A DNA stretch of 34,601 nt from Acanthaster planci (Eukaryota > Echinodermata > Asteroidea > Valvatida > Acanthasteridae). Location of the stretch: positions 1,030,192-1,064,792 of the forward strand of contig NW_019091526.1 of NCBI RefSeq assembly GCF_001949145.1, given 5' to 3'. Of this stretch, positions 1 to 14,000 are shown piece by piece; the first letter of the stretch is position 1; the number at the start of each line of letters is the position of its first letter. The position numbers and the translations under genes are program-made. A model generated the notes under the pieces. It did not search any database and was not told where the DNA came from. It saw only the letters and a list, made by a program, of their open reading frames with translations.

Positions 1-1905
1 AACTTTGAAGAGACTGATAATATGAACTAAAGTCTGAAATATCAACTAAAGTTGAAAAGAGACGGCTGCATGCTTTGCCCAACCCTGTACTGGGTAACGA
101 AACATCAAGGGAACATGGTACACGTAGGAAATTTGAAAAGTGATAAAATCGATGATGCTGTACAAATGCACGGAACTGATATAAGTCAATGCCATCCACT
201 CGCGCTGTTTAGTATCAAATGCGGTTGCAAACTCCACAATTCAGCGAGGGAAAATCGTAACAAATGTACACAGTAGCATACTTGTCTACGTTACTGATTG
301 CAAATGCGAATTAAACATAACAAAATTAAATACAAACGCTTCAGAACACTTGGAACTATATATATTGAATAACATGCACTTTCGAAGTGCTGTTTTGTTT
401 TGTGGTGATAAAAGGTGCTGCAAACTAAAATCTATTTCATGTATTACGTTGCCGCATTTGCAATGAAGCTTTTATCGTAGGCCTACACGGCTCACTCGCT
501 ACACTGTTCTCAGAGTCTTCAGAGCAAGAACAGATGACAGTGGAACTGTGAGGAAACGACTCTGTCTTCCTTGTCCAAGGTCTTAGTTATTTTTTATGCT
601 GATTAGAGGCGACAGGAACTTCTATTCCCGGCATAATGCAGGACATTTCTGTCACAATCTTCCCCTAGTATAAAGGCCAGTTCATATTTCAGGCGAATAC
701 GAAAGCGAAGCCATTTCAACGTCAGGAAAAATATTGCAGCGCTATTTCGCTCAGGTTGAAATGTGTTCAACTTTTGTGAATTTCGTTAAAGCGGATATTT
801 ATTTGACCTTCCAAATTCGGGTCCGTTTTCGCCTTTGCGCTAAGTATGAACCAGCCTTTAAGTGGTATAACATAACACAGCCATTTTTAACTTGTCGTAA
901 CTTAAGCAAGCAAAAGCCATCTCACATTGGGCGTGAATTCTAACTGAAAGACGACATGAATGTCAAAAGACAATCATCCAACAGCTTTCAAAGCTAGTTT
1001 TGACGCAAGCCACTGTGGCTGCAAGACGTCGAATTTGTTTCGCTGTCACTGTTAGGCCGAGCATTAAGATGGCTTTATAATCTTATTTCTGAGTTTTGTA
1101 TATAATTTCTAAAAAAAAGTACCCGGCACGTGATCTTACAAAGTGGCGTGGATTTGAGCCGGAAAATTTGGGACTCGGGCGGGAAATGGTGGGGGAAGAC
1201 TTGTCATGCCATGGAAATTAGAAAACCGGTAAGGGGTTATCACACCATATTATGAAACTACAGAGGGGGCAATGTTTATGATCTGGAATATATTCCTCTA
1301 GAATATTACGTCAGAACGGCATATTGAGATCTATTGAATTCATTTTACTTGTTGGGTTGTCAGTAACACACATAATTGTTTTTCTACAAAGAGGAAATGT
1401 GTATGAGTATGGGGATTTCAATAGCTCATCCCCTGGTCTATGCGCCTGTGATCTGGACTCATCCCAACTTAAAAATAAGCCTCCAAACTAGGGCGATGCG
1501 AAATTGTTGGGCCTAAAGCAACTTTAGATAGGAAAAACCTATGCGTATATAAGTGAAGAAAACTATGAGACAACAAGACTACCACAGGACTTTGAAGTTT
1601 GAGCTAATTTCCATTATTTTAAAAATCCTTAAAGTTGTTATTTGTTGTAAAGCATGCCCAGGAGGTTGCCCGTGACCTTATCATGGCACACTATCGTAAA
1701 GGAATTCCACTGACACTTTACATGGTAAATATGCTCATAACTAAAATCAAATTGTTTTCTGTTCGTTAAATCACAGACATCTGGTTTGATTTCTTGGTTT
1801 CATTGGAGAAAATACAAGCTTTATGAGGAATTTACAAACGCTGATATAGTCTGGAAATTTTGGGATTGTAGCAGGATTTCTGAATGCTGATCTGTTCAGC
1901 ACGTC
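1..1905. other. Downstream flank of gene 1, no gene seen
   Basis: AT-rich, with short open frames only. TAGGCCTA occurs at 478. No transposon protein, RNA gene or tandem array was recognised. Confidence 0.5.
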
Positions 1906-1911
1906 TTTATT
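1906..1911 (-). terminator. Poly(A) signal AATAAA of gene 1
   Basis: TTTATT on the plus strand reads AATAAA on minus, starting 64 bases after the stop codon. This is the first canonical hexamer after the stop and implies a very short 3' UTR. The cleavage site was not identified. Confidence 0.6.
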
Positions 1912-1974
1912 CAGTACGAGCAAAGTTGGGATACATCCTCAACCTCATTCTGAGCCCCTCCAGAGTTCTCTTCC

Positions 1975-4900
1975 TTAGTTCTTCTTGCCTCCAGCTCCTC
2001 CACCGAGTAGAGCTTTCTCCAGTCCCATGACCGGGCCTTCCACGCCGATGGACAGCATAAACGCCGCGGCATAGGACAACACCATGTTTCCAATGAAACT
2101 TGAAGCCTGCAGGGAATTTGGTAAGAGAAGAGATTTATAAATGATGTTATGAGACCAATCAAAATGTGGCTATTCCATTTTTCGTTTCCTTTTACTCAAA
2201 CAACGGGGGCACTTTTGTTGTATATCCAGGCCAGTAAGGCCAGTAACACCTTAACAAGATCCCTGATCCCTAACGTAACTAGAAGGGCGTGTGTTTTAAG
2301 AGTGTCAGTTTATTACAACAGAGGACAGAAAGTCACTCACGAGCTGGATGTAGGTGAAGTGATACTGAGACTTCGCAGTCGAGTAGAAGACAAAGATGAG
2401 GATAGAATGGAGAAGGTAAGCACAGAAGGTGATACGGCTTAGTGGGGCCCAGAAACTCCAGCTCAGAAGGCTATTGACGGGTCCTGCAGGTAATGATATT
2501 ACTAAGTAATAACTATTCTTGGTTACTAGGGCAACACAAGTCCCTCATTTTTATCAACGTCGTCGTCACTGGTAAAATCCCCGTACTGTCACCAGTCCCA
2601 GCGTCATCGTCATGATTATTGTTAGGAGATCATCTTCACAATCCCTGGAATGAGCACGCTTGCTACAGGCGCTGCACACTTCAGTTATGAAGCATACATC
2701 AGAATCCTCAAGGAAGGACGCATAAAAAAGCTTTGAAAGACTGTATCGTAAGTCAAGATTTACAAATGACTTACTCTGCTTTTGATACTTGAAAAATAAG
2801 GAACCTGTGAGCCAGATTTCCTACCTCCGTATCCAACGACACAGGAAAACGCTACCCAGCCCACAGCCATGACAAAACCTGCTCGACTAAACGTGGTGTA
2901 CATCACTGCAGCGTACTGTGGTAGGCGTTCTCCATCGCTGCGATACGGTCCGTAAACGATTGCCAGACCTACACCGACTGCTATAATCCACATGATGATA
3001 TTGACCCACTGAAACAAGGAAAAGAATTGGATGTTACGTGCGATGGTTTGATGGATGAGAAGTTTGCTTCCTCGTCAGAGGCGGATACAGTATTTTCTAA
3101 GGGGGGGGGGTCACTGACTTAAGTAGCATGGTAAAAATAATGCCCTTAAGCTCGTAGCACGAAGCCCTTACGGCCTTGGGTCCAGGGCCGCTTAAAGGGT
3201 TCGAGGATTGGATTGGATTCTAGGGGTGCAATTTCAGGCAGTTTGCCCCTTCTTTTCTCTTCTTCCTCCCTCCCTCCCTCTTTTTTATTTCTTTATTTTT
3301 CGGTGAAATGGGGAGGGGGTCTGCTCCTTTAAATTATTTTGATGTGCAACATGTAGGCTACTGCATGCAGGTGAACATCCACAATCAGCAAGATGTTGAT
3401 TTGGTTTGGTGGGGTTTCAGTTTGTGCAATCGGGCTTGGTTCGTTTGTGCGGTGATTAGCTGGGGAAAGTATCGGTTAGAATATAATTGGTTTGGGCTGG
3501 GCTGAATTGGGTTGGATAGGACGAAGTTTGGTAAAATGGGCTGTGTGGGATAGGGTAGGAGGATTGGGTCACATAGAGTGGTATTGTATGAGTAGACTTC
3601 AAAGCATAGTAAGCTAAGGTTGGCTTCCTTGGCTATTGATAATGCAAGAGGCCCTGGTTTGCTTTAAGTTTGTCTTATGACACTGAACCCTCGGTTGCTA
3701 TTACAAGTACACAAAATGTTGCTGCATTGCAAGATTTGAGTTGCTGTATTAGGTTTGAACAGGGACGAGTTGCCCTCCCCCAACATCTGTTGTAAATTTA
3801 AACAATGGAACATTTTAAAATTGGTGCAGCCATCATATTCTGGGGGATAAGACTTTTTTATCTATGTAAACATTTAACCATTCGTCTTTGGAAAAACTTT
3901 CCATTTCCCGCCGTGACCGAAGACCTGGAAACGCCACTGCATAGGAATTTGGTCTGGTCTGCGTGGGGATGGGTTCAGCTGGATGACGCTGGTAGACTCA
4001 CTTAGGCTGGGTTTGGCAGCGCTTGTTTTGGTTTCAGGAGTCAACCCTTGTAACGCTCTCACCTTGTTCATTTTGAAAGGCCGACCGTTGAGCCTGAAAA
4101 AGATGTAGCCGAATACCATGCCCACCAAATAAGCAGGGATGCGACAATATGGCTTGCTGTAGATAATATCAGCTGCAAAGTTCTCATAGACCACAACAGT
4201 GTTGTTGTTGTAAGGTCTGTTGGTGAGATGAGAGTAAATTCAAGACTTATTTATTCATTTTGCCTTCCTTTTCAGTAAAATGCTGGGGACAGAACTAAAA
4301 TCCCTTGATAAGTAGATAAAAAACTTTACATCTCAGGGACAGTTTTATATGTGTTGGTCCTGCAGACGTTCAATTGACGATGGAAGACCTATTGAATTAT
4401 CGGGTTACTGAAAATGATTTAAAATTGTTAACATTTCGTTTTCGAAGACAGAAAAAATTAGAAACAAGCAAAGGTTTTCTAAAAATTGGTTTGAATTTCT
4501 AAAATGAACGTGTGTAAGATCAAAGTTCCCTTGTTTATAAAAAGCCCTGAAACTGCCAATGGATGAGGCTTTTGTCAGCATTTCATTTTTTCGGATTATT
4601 TAAAATCATCGCCAACATTGCCAATTTTATAAATTCCAAAAAGAGCACTGATGTCTTTTAAGAACAAAGGATATCCCAATTACGCCTATATCAAAAGCAG
4701 TTAGATTCTCTTTAATACAGGATGAATACACACAGGCTGGCTCCAAGAGGTACACCGTAGTAGGTGGCTATGTAAGCAGTGAGGCCAAAGGAACCCAAGC
4801 ACAATGCCACAATCAGTCCAATTCCCATCTTCGAATGCCTGAAAAACCAGGAGAACATCACTCAGTAAAAACAGCTCGTTCAATGGCGATGTATCTTTAC

Positions 4901-7900
4901 TGTTAAGAGAGAGGTAGGGTGCATTATGTCCCTATGAGGAACTAATTCGAAATGCTTTTTAAAAACTGAGAATTAAATGCTCTCCGATTTAACAGCACAG
5001 CGGTGATATTATACATTGCACTCTTTTTACTCTTTTATAATCTTTTGGATTGAAAATGGCCACGAAACGAGCCGGTAAATTTATTCTGTCGATTTCATCG
5101 ATTTTTTTTACAGTTTTTCCTTATAAAAATATTTCCATTTTAATATTTTCACTCGAACTTGTCTCTGTCCTTAGTTTCATGCTTTGGAAAAGCTAGGAAA
5201 TTCCTGCACTCACTTGTACAGTAGATAAATGATGACAGGACTGATGACGAAGAACTGCATGTCATTAGCCAGATACCAAGACCAACCCATACACTATAAC
5301 AGTCATGAGAAAAATACACATTGAAAGGTTTGACATGTTATGCCAAAGTTGCATAATAAGAGAAGATATTTGTTGATTCTGATTATACACAACTAGTGAA
5401 ACTTGATGCGGACAATCTTCTGGCGAACACAATCAAATCTGGAGAATAGATCCAATCGACAAGACTGTGATCTCATTTTAAAAACTGAAAATTGCCATGA
5501 TGTCTGTTGCAGTAACATAATGCCACTCTTTTTGTTTATTTTAGTGTAATCGAAATTGCAATAAACAATCTGAAAAATGTGAGATCTTGAGTGTTGTAAA
5601 CAAATTTGGAATTCCCGATAGCTGCACAGCTGTAACAATGCCAGTCGGTTAAAGCATTGATCAAACTTGCACAAAAAATGGCACGCCATGCGGCTGCATA
5701 CACTCCACTCTAATGATTACGAGCCTTGACTCAGTTATATAGTCTACCCTGACTTTGTCTTTCCAGAGAATAATGTTTTCAGGAGTCAATGGCTTTGAGT
5801 TACTTCGTACACGAAGTTTGCAAACCACAGAAGATGCATGCTACTGCATAGCAAAAATTGTGCCTGACCAAACTGCGCTTATACTTTTGGGACAGATTCT
5901 CAACCGACATTTGCTTGGAAGGGAAATCAACTCGGTGGCATCCTGCTTAAGATCTGCGAGGGACCCACATTATTCACCTGTTTTCCCAAATCACCGGGAA
6001 ACGGATACAAGTTGTTGATGTAGAGTAGGTTAGTCCACCACGACTCCCGGCAGTTTTCCGCTTGGGCTTCGAACAAGTCAATTTTACCCGGACCCTGGCC
6101 GAAATGGATGGCCAAGGTGGTCCAGATCGCGATGCAGATCATGTAGGTCGGAGTGATGCGGATGAAGCGATGGAGATAGAAGAGAGCCCAGTTCAGTCTG
6201 CCGTTGGCTTTTTCGAGGTGCTTCAAGGTGAGGTAGACCAGAAGGAGACCGCTGCAATATTGTACACAAACGTAGTAACTTAGGAACAACCTCAGAATGC
6301 GAAGCAGATTCAAATAACATTTTCGGGAGTGGGAGGGAATGGATTCTGTTTGCAGGGTTGGAAATTTTGTAACCCTTTTTAGGCTCTCTGAACGGCAAAG
6401 CTAGATTTTGGGTACCTTTTCAATACTTTTGAAGCAAGTGATATGAAAGAGAGGCGTGCACGTCCCTCCTCATCCTTCAATGCAGTAGACAATTTCCAGT
6501 GGATTATCCAACTTCACGTAATTTTCTCGTTAGTACGAAGAGATGAAGACGACATTAATTTGAGTAATTGGTCTGAATTTTTCTTTATGAATAACTTTGT
6601 AGGCCTACTACTGCACGGTGGCACACTGCTAATTCTCAGATCCATGGCATTGAATGGTGATGAAGTATGGTGGTGACTGTGGTTGCGAGGGTAGATGATG
6701 GTGATGATGATTCGTGGTGACAATGGTGACAATGATAACCAGTTGCTGCACGGAAGCGATACAAAAGATAAGGCTCGAATACATTAAGATTAAGTGCACA
6801 TTTATAAGAATAATTCTATATCAATCCACACAGCAATGCGGGTAAGAATGTGTAGACAGTACCTAAGAAAGAAAAAAGTGTCCACGGAGACCGTGGCATA
6901 CAAAATAACGGAGAACCAGAACGACGAGTACAGCTCGGTGCCCGCATAGAGAGGATCATCTACCAAAATAAAAAAAGTACAGAATTCATGTGATATATAA
7001 CTACGAGTACACGCACCTTTAGAATTTCCCCCTGGAATCGGGCTAATCAAATGGAAGTACAGTTTTGCAGTAGATGCCATAAATGGAAGCCCCTTGGGAG
7101 TCGCAAGGGGCGTCTTGTTGGTGGAATGAATTGGGCTCATTAGAGAGGAAGGCATTATTAATAGGATTACGCTGTCAAGGGAGGGAGAAGCGGCAAAACC
7201 TCGCTTCTTTAGGCTCACGCGTGACTTTTTGATGTAGCTACCGATCCAGTACTTTTTGAATGGGGAAGGGGTCAGACCCAAGAGTGTTCCCTCCTCGAAT
7301 GACTAAATTATAGATTAAGGGATATTAACACTATGTAAGATTTTTCAACCCAGGAGAAAAAGATTCCGACATTGCACAATAGGTGGGAAAAGCTTCCTTT
7401 GTTCGTTTTGCTCTTTGCAATGATCATTCTGTGTCACTGTAATATTTTTATTTGACGAATCGAATGAAGGCAAGATTGATTTCAGTCACTTCATCTGCCC
7501 CGAGCTGAAGTGCACCCCTAATCGGCGTAAAGAAAGACAGGTGGTTACAAGCGGAGTCTTGCACGCTTTCTGTGTGTACGCAAAGACCATACATGACAGG
7601 AATAAATTAGTTACGCGTTCTTGGCGCGCTCTGCGTCAAAGGTGCATATACTTGCGCGCTTTGTGGCGCGCCTACGCGGCGAGTATACAAAACACGCCCT
7701 CTTTTGTTCCGCCCGGAGCGAATAAACATAAACGTTCAGCAAATCGAGAGATTTGAGTTTTGCGTGAAGTTAAGCGTGGCCTTAATGTTTGGGTGTGATC
7801 ATGTATCTTAAGACCAAGTTACATACTTCCTGATTCAGTTTTAATAGTGACGTGTGTCTCGTGGTAAAGATGCGAAAAAATACCTAAAAACGTAGTCATG

Positions 7901-8051
7901 TAATAGATGGTGTGGCCGAGAATAATCCACCACATGCTGATGACACGGATCCCGTTCAGGGCGCCCAGGTTTCCAGCTACCTCTTTGGTATTCATGATCT
8001 TTGCACCGTTGTGCAGCGCCGAAAATCCCATCAGAAAGGTATGCAGGAAAC
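1975..8051 (-). CDS. Exons 7-15 of gene 1: acyltransferase-3 domain
   Basis: Nine exons encode residues 686-1130. Family hallmarks are visible: LNGIRVISMWWIILGHT with H732, the proposed catalytic His of acyltransferase-3 proteins; SVDTFFFLSG across the exon 8/9 join; YLHRFIRITPTYM with its conserved Arg; and CMGWSWYLANDMQFFVISP (exon 10). KPYCRIPAYLVGMVFGY is in exon 12, SRAGFVMAVGWVAF in exon 13 and PLSRITFCAYLLH in exon 14. About ten further hydrophobic segments fit a multi-pass membrane enzyme. The C-terminus is short, glycine- and lysine-rich (GGGAGGKKN), with TAA at 1977-1975. No frameshift or missing hallmark was found, so the gene looks functional. Confidence 0.92.
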
Positions 8052-11000
8052 CTGGTAAAACAACAACAGATGGACATCGTGTCCATGAAAATGCATTCAG
8101 AAGTCTGAAGAGAAAGACTGGCTCATTGACAGGTGTATATCTATCTACACATGAAGTCTTCGCTTCAGCAAAAGCATGGACGTAAATCTTGGGATGATGG
8201 GGTATATATCCCCCTACACTTTTTGAGGTAGGGGATGGATACTGAATCACCCACACACTTTTTATGTACATGTATTAGCAACAACATTAAAGCGGCTGTT
8301 AAGAATTTACAGGATTTCCCAACGGCTAAAATGTTTGCAATATCACTAAAAAGAGAAAAGCAATTTAAAACGCCATAAATATGCCATTCAGATGTAAGAT
8401 TCTACATGGATTTCGATACGTATAGGGCCTATACACATTACAGACGTGCACCTTTGTCATGAACATCGCCCCCTATATAGTGTATACGGTATTACCCCAC
8501 CCGCGGTTTCCAAATTTCCATGGCCAGGCAAATCGACCCAACCTTTCCCCATCCCCAATTTCCAACACAGATTTACGCTACTTAGCAGAAGTCATCTGTG
8601 CGTTTAATAGGAAAAGTGCCCGATCGGCCCACGGGCTTGCACCTTCCATTAATACAAGTGTTGTAGCCGGTCGTAATTGTGTCAAACGTATGTCTGTAAA
8701 ACCATGTATACTGTATTTTTCTGGTGCAGGTATAATTTTTTTCAGTTAGGTAAAATAAAAACGTTACAACATACCCATTTTCTTCGCCTTTTTCTTATTG
8801 CCCTCAATAACGCATGTACAGTACTCAGGTGCGTGGGTTGAAAGAACGGCATTTTCTGTGGCCTCCAAAGCGCCCTCTACGTCGACGAAGCCATCATTGT
8901 TATAAGCATTGTGGCTGTTCTTGCTGAAGTGTTTCGTTCCTGTCAAGTTCAAGTTTCCGTTGATATCGGCCCCATGCTCGATTTCCTTCTACAAAAGGAT
9001 GCAGGTGACAAGCATTCTGCACGTCAAGTGACTCTCCAGCATACCGACTGCATTTCATACTTCTCTTCAGGCTTTCTAGTCAAAACTTAATCAAAACTTT
9101 AAACCGGTGTACCTGCAATAACCCCAGTGGCCCCTAAATATCCGCATGTCGTAATAAGTATGAACATGATTGGATTTTATCATCATAAGGAATTGATTTA
9201 TGTATTGTGTCGGCAAAGCCAATAAATGTGACCTAAAATGACTCCATAAAATAGAAGATTCGTATAAAGATCTCGACACCATGTGAATATGTAAAATCAC
9301 AGACCGAATAAATCGCCGAGGACACTACAGAGTGACGTTGTGGCCATGGACACAATTCTTCAGTATACAGTGAAATACAAACCTCTTTCACTGATTTAAT
9401 TTTCCTTCCAGAAAGGGCTTCCTCCATCTTTTCAATTTTAGCCTTTGTTTTAGTGATATTGGCCCGGATTCGTCTGTGGAAAGTCACGTGGTACACAGTT
9501 CCTATGACAACCATTAGCAGGAACACCCACAAGATGCATCTGTAAGGTACCGGGAGCAATAAAATACGAAGTCTTGTGCTACTGATCGACTCATCTTGTT
9601 ATGAAATTGTTTGTCACTTTCGTCTTGTTCAAAAACAAATATTCCCCTACAAGTTACGAGATAGTGGTCAACGACGTGGATCAAAACGAAGCTTGTGTGC
9701 ACGTTTAATATATTGTTAATTATTAATCATTACCACAGATTCAAGCTATCGGTTCAATCACAGCACTTATGTACGTTTCAGTAGAAAGCACACCAAATAA
9801 AGGCCACTGTTATTTTTGCATGTCATGGTTTGCTTTTTTATCGAGTGGGCAAGGGATTCGTTCATAAACAAGGGGCGCGCCTTCTGTTGTCACGTCTAAT
9901 GGAATGTTGTTGGCTCCCAGCCAGTGACAATTACTTTTCACTTAAAATCCCAAGAGTCAACATTCACAAGCAAATACACTCTGCTAGCAGTAGAGCTATG
10001 CATACTAAGTGCGCAGACGTTTCTTTTGATGTACGGACATCTGATTTACAGACAAGTCAGGAAGATATTGAGGGTGAAAAATAAAAAAAGGTAATTTTTA
10101 AAAAGCTAAGAAACTGACAAAGAGACATGAAAGGGGCGGGGTTAAAAGCCCTTACGTTTGGTCGAAAGTATGATCGGAATTGATTCATTCCGATTTCAAA
10201 CTTTATCAGTTTGCCGTTCAAGAGCACAACATTTTGCCTTAGTCGAGAAAATATTCTGGCTCAGCCCATGCGAGGTGGGCAACCAATACTGCATCTTCAG
10301 GCAAAACTATTACAGAATGTGAACTCTTGTACTGTGCTTTACAGCCCTCGTTCGGGTGGGGCGTTATCTTTGTTCACGGTATCCAGCTGTACTTGCACGA
10401 AAGTCCTCACAAGTGGACAAAGGTGGCATGGGGAAATGGATTGGAATGCTATGGCTGGTTTGAATTGTTAAAAATATTGTAAGAATACGTAGAAAAAGAG
10501 ATATGTTGTTGTTTAATTAATTAATCTGTAAAGAGAATGGCATTGATTTATGTCAGACTTGGACAAATTTATCATATAGAAAAATGGCATTTAGAGGGTA
10601 AGCTACGCGAGAATGCTCAATAACCATCCCATGTAAAGATATATTTAGAGGTATTTTATGTCGTATTTGTGTTAGAAGACAAGTATACGCTGTGGTCCAC
10701 TCCATGATATCAAGGATTAAAAAAGGAAGGGAACAGAAAGAAAGGAAAATCATTAGCACTTACATTGTTACGATCGCTCCTGTTTTCAAAGGGTAATTAA
10801 CAATACAACTGAAAACGATACTTTGTCTCTCAAGACCTGGAATAGAAATTGAAAGAAATGGTTACTTAATAGATTTAGATTTTTGGATTTATACTTGGTT
10901 GTGAAGCACATTACACACAAGAATAAGAACATGTTTGTCATAACAGAACACGGGTATGATGCTCATAAACAACACATTATCATCTGTACGAATTTAGGAT

Positions 11001-14000
11001 TTATGTTAAAGTTGCAACTACATGTACACACTTTGCCAAATAATCTGAAGATGTAGAAAATTGTACAAGTTGCAGTGAAAATTTGCTGCAGAAACTGGGG
11101 CCTGAGTTAGTGAGTTGATCAACGTACAAATGAGTGACCACGGAGATGTGAAGTAACTAGAAATAACTAGAAATATTTTCTATAACTAGAAAACATTGTA
11201 ACGGACACTTATGTAGCCTTGTTTATTGCCAATTAATGCTGTTGCTAGCCGCCTGCTTCCCTTTTGAGGAGCTTTTTTCTGGATGCTTTTTGGATGCGCA
11301 CCTGAAATTGCTACTATTTTGAGGTTCTGTTGTTTTGGCTTCTCAGGAAGTCCAGGGCAGGGAAATATACTATGTTATTATGTTGATACTTGTGCTAACT
11401 GTGCTGTGGAATCAACCGTGGTGTTCTTTTATGAATAATTCAAAGATTTTAACGTTTGGAAATCCTGTTCATGTGTGTCCCCTTTGGAGAGAAAATAAAC
11501 CCTGCTAGCTAGTTTACTCCGCAATATTCCGCCCAATTGAGCTGAAAGCTTTTAGATAATATAAACCATAAATATTATTCAGTTCTTCAGCTTCAACCAA
11601 AACAAGTTGAACATATAGTGCCTCTGACAGCATTGAAATTCACGTCAAGGAACAAGCAGTAAGAGCAAGCTTTCAAGAACTCTACGTGCACGCCAAAATG
11701 GCAGGCACACGCATGGTTCAGCGCATTTCAGTCGGCTGATAGCTCAATTATTTTTAAACCATTTCTTTGTTTTCAGGATCGTGTGGCTCATTTTCCAAAG
11801 TCCGCTCCGGTTGGCTGGCTCGTGAGGTATAAAGAAATACAATATGTACATAATAATGAACCATTGTTTTAAAAAAGTTGAACCTCCTTTCAGGGATAAA
11901 TTATAAGGGGGGATTTGAAGTAGAAAATTTAGCGCAAGGCTGTTTCTACCTGGAATGGCTCCAAACATCTCCGTTAGGTCGACATTTGAACAGCTCGAGG
12001 GTACACACGTGCCAACGCTAAGAGTCGCTACCTGAAATTTAAGTCATAATGTTAGTCACAACAGGAGATAGACAGGACCGATTTGCAACTTGTTTCAGGG
12101 AGACTGTTTCGACAAAAAACACCACTCTAAGTGATAACATTCTACTCCCGCACTTTTCACTTCTGGGCAGGATAATCCTACTCTTTTCACTTAATTAAAT
12201 TGCGTAATACTTTGAAAATAAATACGTGTTATCATTGATGGTAAAAATGCTTTCACTGCAACAAGCCTTACAAAACCGGTACAGTTCCAACAATCTCCAT
12301 TTTTTCTGTCCGAATATTTAGCATTTTACACGCGACACTGAACGGGGAGGGTTAAACGTGATAAACACGTGTACTCTGTTGTACGTTGGGTGGGGTAGCC
12401 CTGTATTGTGGCACGCGTTGCTCTCACATGTTGGAAACATAATTTTGATCCAGACTTGACTTTCAGATTACGGTATTCCAACAACGAGGAAAGACGCAGC
12501 TATAGTGATCGCATTATAGACCTTTCTCTTATTTTGTAGGGTCGGGCAACTGAGAAGAACTTCTGCCTCGTAATCGACATTTTCCTACATACGGTTCAAA
12601 TGGCTGACATTGTAAGTGGTTAATAGAAGTTTTTATTATTAAGTCGTCAACATTTCACAAAATTGTTTAACACTGTGAATTATTATTTTCTTTGTGTACC
12701 CATGGTCAACCATAGTTTTGCCAGTCGCTGTTTGGCCAAAGAATAAAGGTCTTCATGTGAAACGAGCAGAACAATCAGTATTATCCCGCTGCATTTGTTA
12801 CCATTGCCCGATAATTGCCGCTGATACATACCGAGGCCAAGTAAGCGAGAGTGCAGTACTGCGTCTCAAACGGGGCGTCTGTGTTCCACTCCTTGACTGC
12901 TTGACACTGCTCCACATTACCGATACTATGGGTGTTGTAAGTAGTCAGGGCCTCCATGTTCAGAAAGTCACCATTGGATAACCACACTACATAAATATAA
13001 AAATGAATTTGCGTATTTCAGTTTATGGCTGCATAGCAATGTCTGCATAACAATGGAAATTTTTAAAAAGTGAAACCAAAAAAGTGACTGTTTGGTTAAT
13101 ATGGTTAATGTGTTGCTCTGGCACAATACTAACGCAACTGTTGTCGCTGCATCAAGCTTTGCTAAAGGAAACCACATCAAAATTGGGAAATTCCAATTAA
13201 ATTTTAAAACATACGCTGTTCCGAAATCTTTGAGAAAAAAAGTTATTTTTGTTATCTGATCTCTCTGGATCCATGGAGAAAACGTATTCCGGGTTTTTTT
13301 AAGAGCTGGGAAATGATAGCATTTTGTGTAAGGTGTAGTTATTGTGAAAAGTACTTCAGCGCCTCGGTATTTTAAGAATGGAAAAGTACCTTAACTTGCC
13401 TGTTTCCTTATATTTCCGAAACTAAGCAAAGCCCCTTTTTGAAAGGGGTTATGACCCACGCGGCTCCTCTGAATCCATGCTCAGCAGTTAGTATTTACTG
13501 TATCTCCAAGTTCCACGCATACAAAAAGGTTTTAGTACAAAATTAGTCAGGAACTTCAAGGTACAGTTGCAATCGTCTATGAGCCTCTCGGATGTAGTTT
13601 TGTCTCCTTTAAAAGAGTTGACAATTTTTTTTCCACTCATGTGAAAGTTGAAAATCATTGCGAATTTCTAAATACCATGCAAATTTCTAAATTTTTTACT
13701 ATAACTTGGAATTTGGCGACGTGAAAAACAGTTCATGTCAGGCTTGACCAAATTCAAGGAAACAAATACAACGTGGAAAGTAACCGTAGTCTACTTACTC
13801 TGGCTCGCATAGGGCTTTCCGCTCGCGATATCAGTAAGAAATTGCAAAGTGTTGTTGGCGCATACGGTGGACACATTTTGGAGGACGTTGTTTTGGATGT
13901 ACCTCTGAAGCTCCCCCTGAAAGGTCAGTGCTATGTCTTGCCAATTGATCTCCTCTGGCACCAAGCTAAGATTCACCAGAAGTTGCAGTGGGTCTTGAAG

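Noticed and set aside
2149-2442. 97-codon open frame on plus
   Set aside because: Lies antisense to exon 14 of gene 1, which has clear homology and splice sites.
10211-10471. 86-codon plus open frame in intron 4 of gene 1
   Set aside because: No homology; inside an intron of a well-supported gene on the other strand.
12694-12981. 95-codon open frame on plus
   Set aside because: Antisense to exon 2 of gene 1. The matching frame at gene 2 (minus, 31952-32149) is the same shadow.
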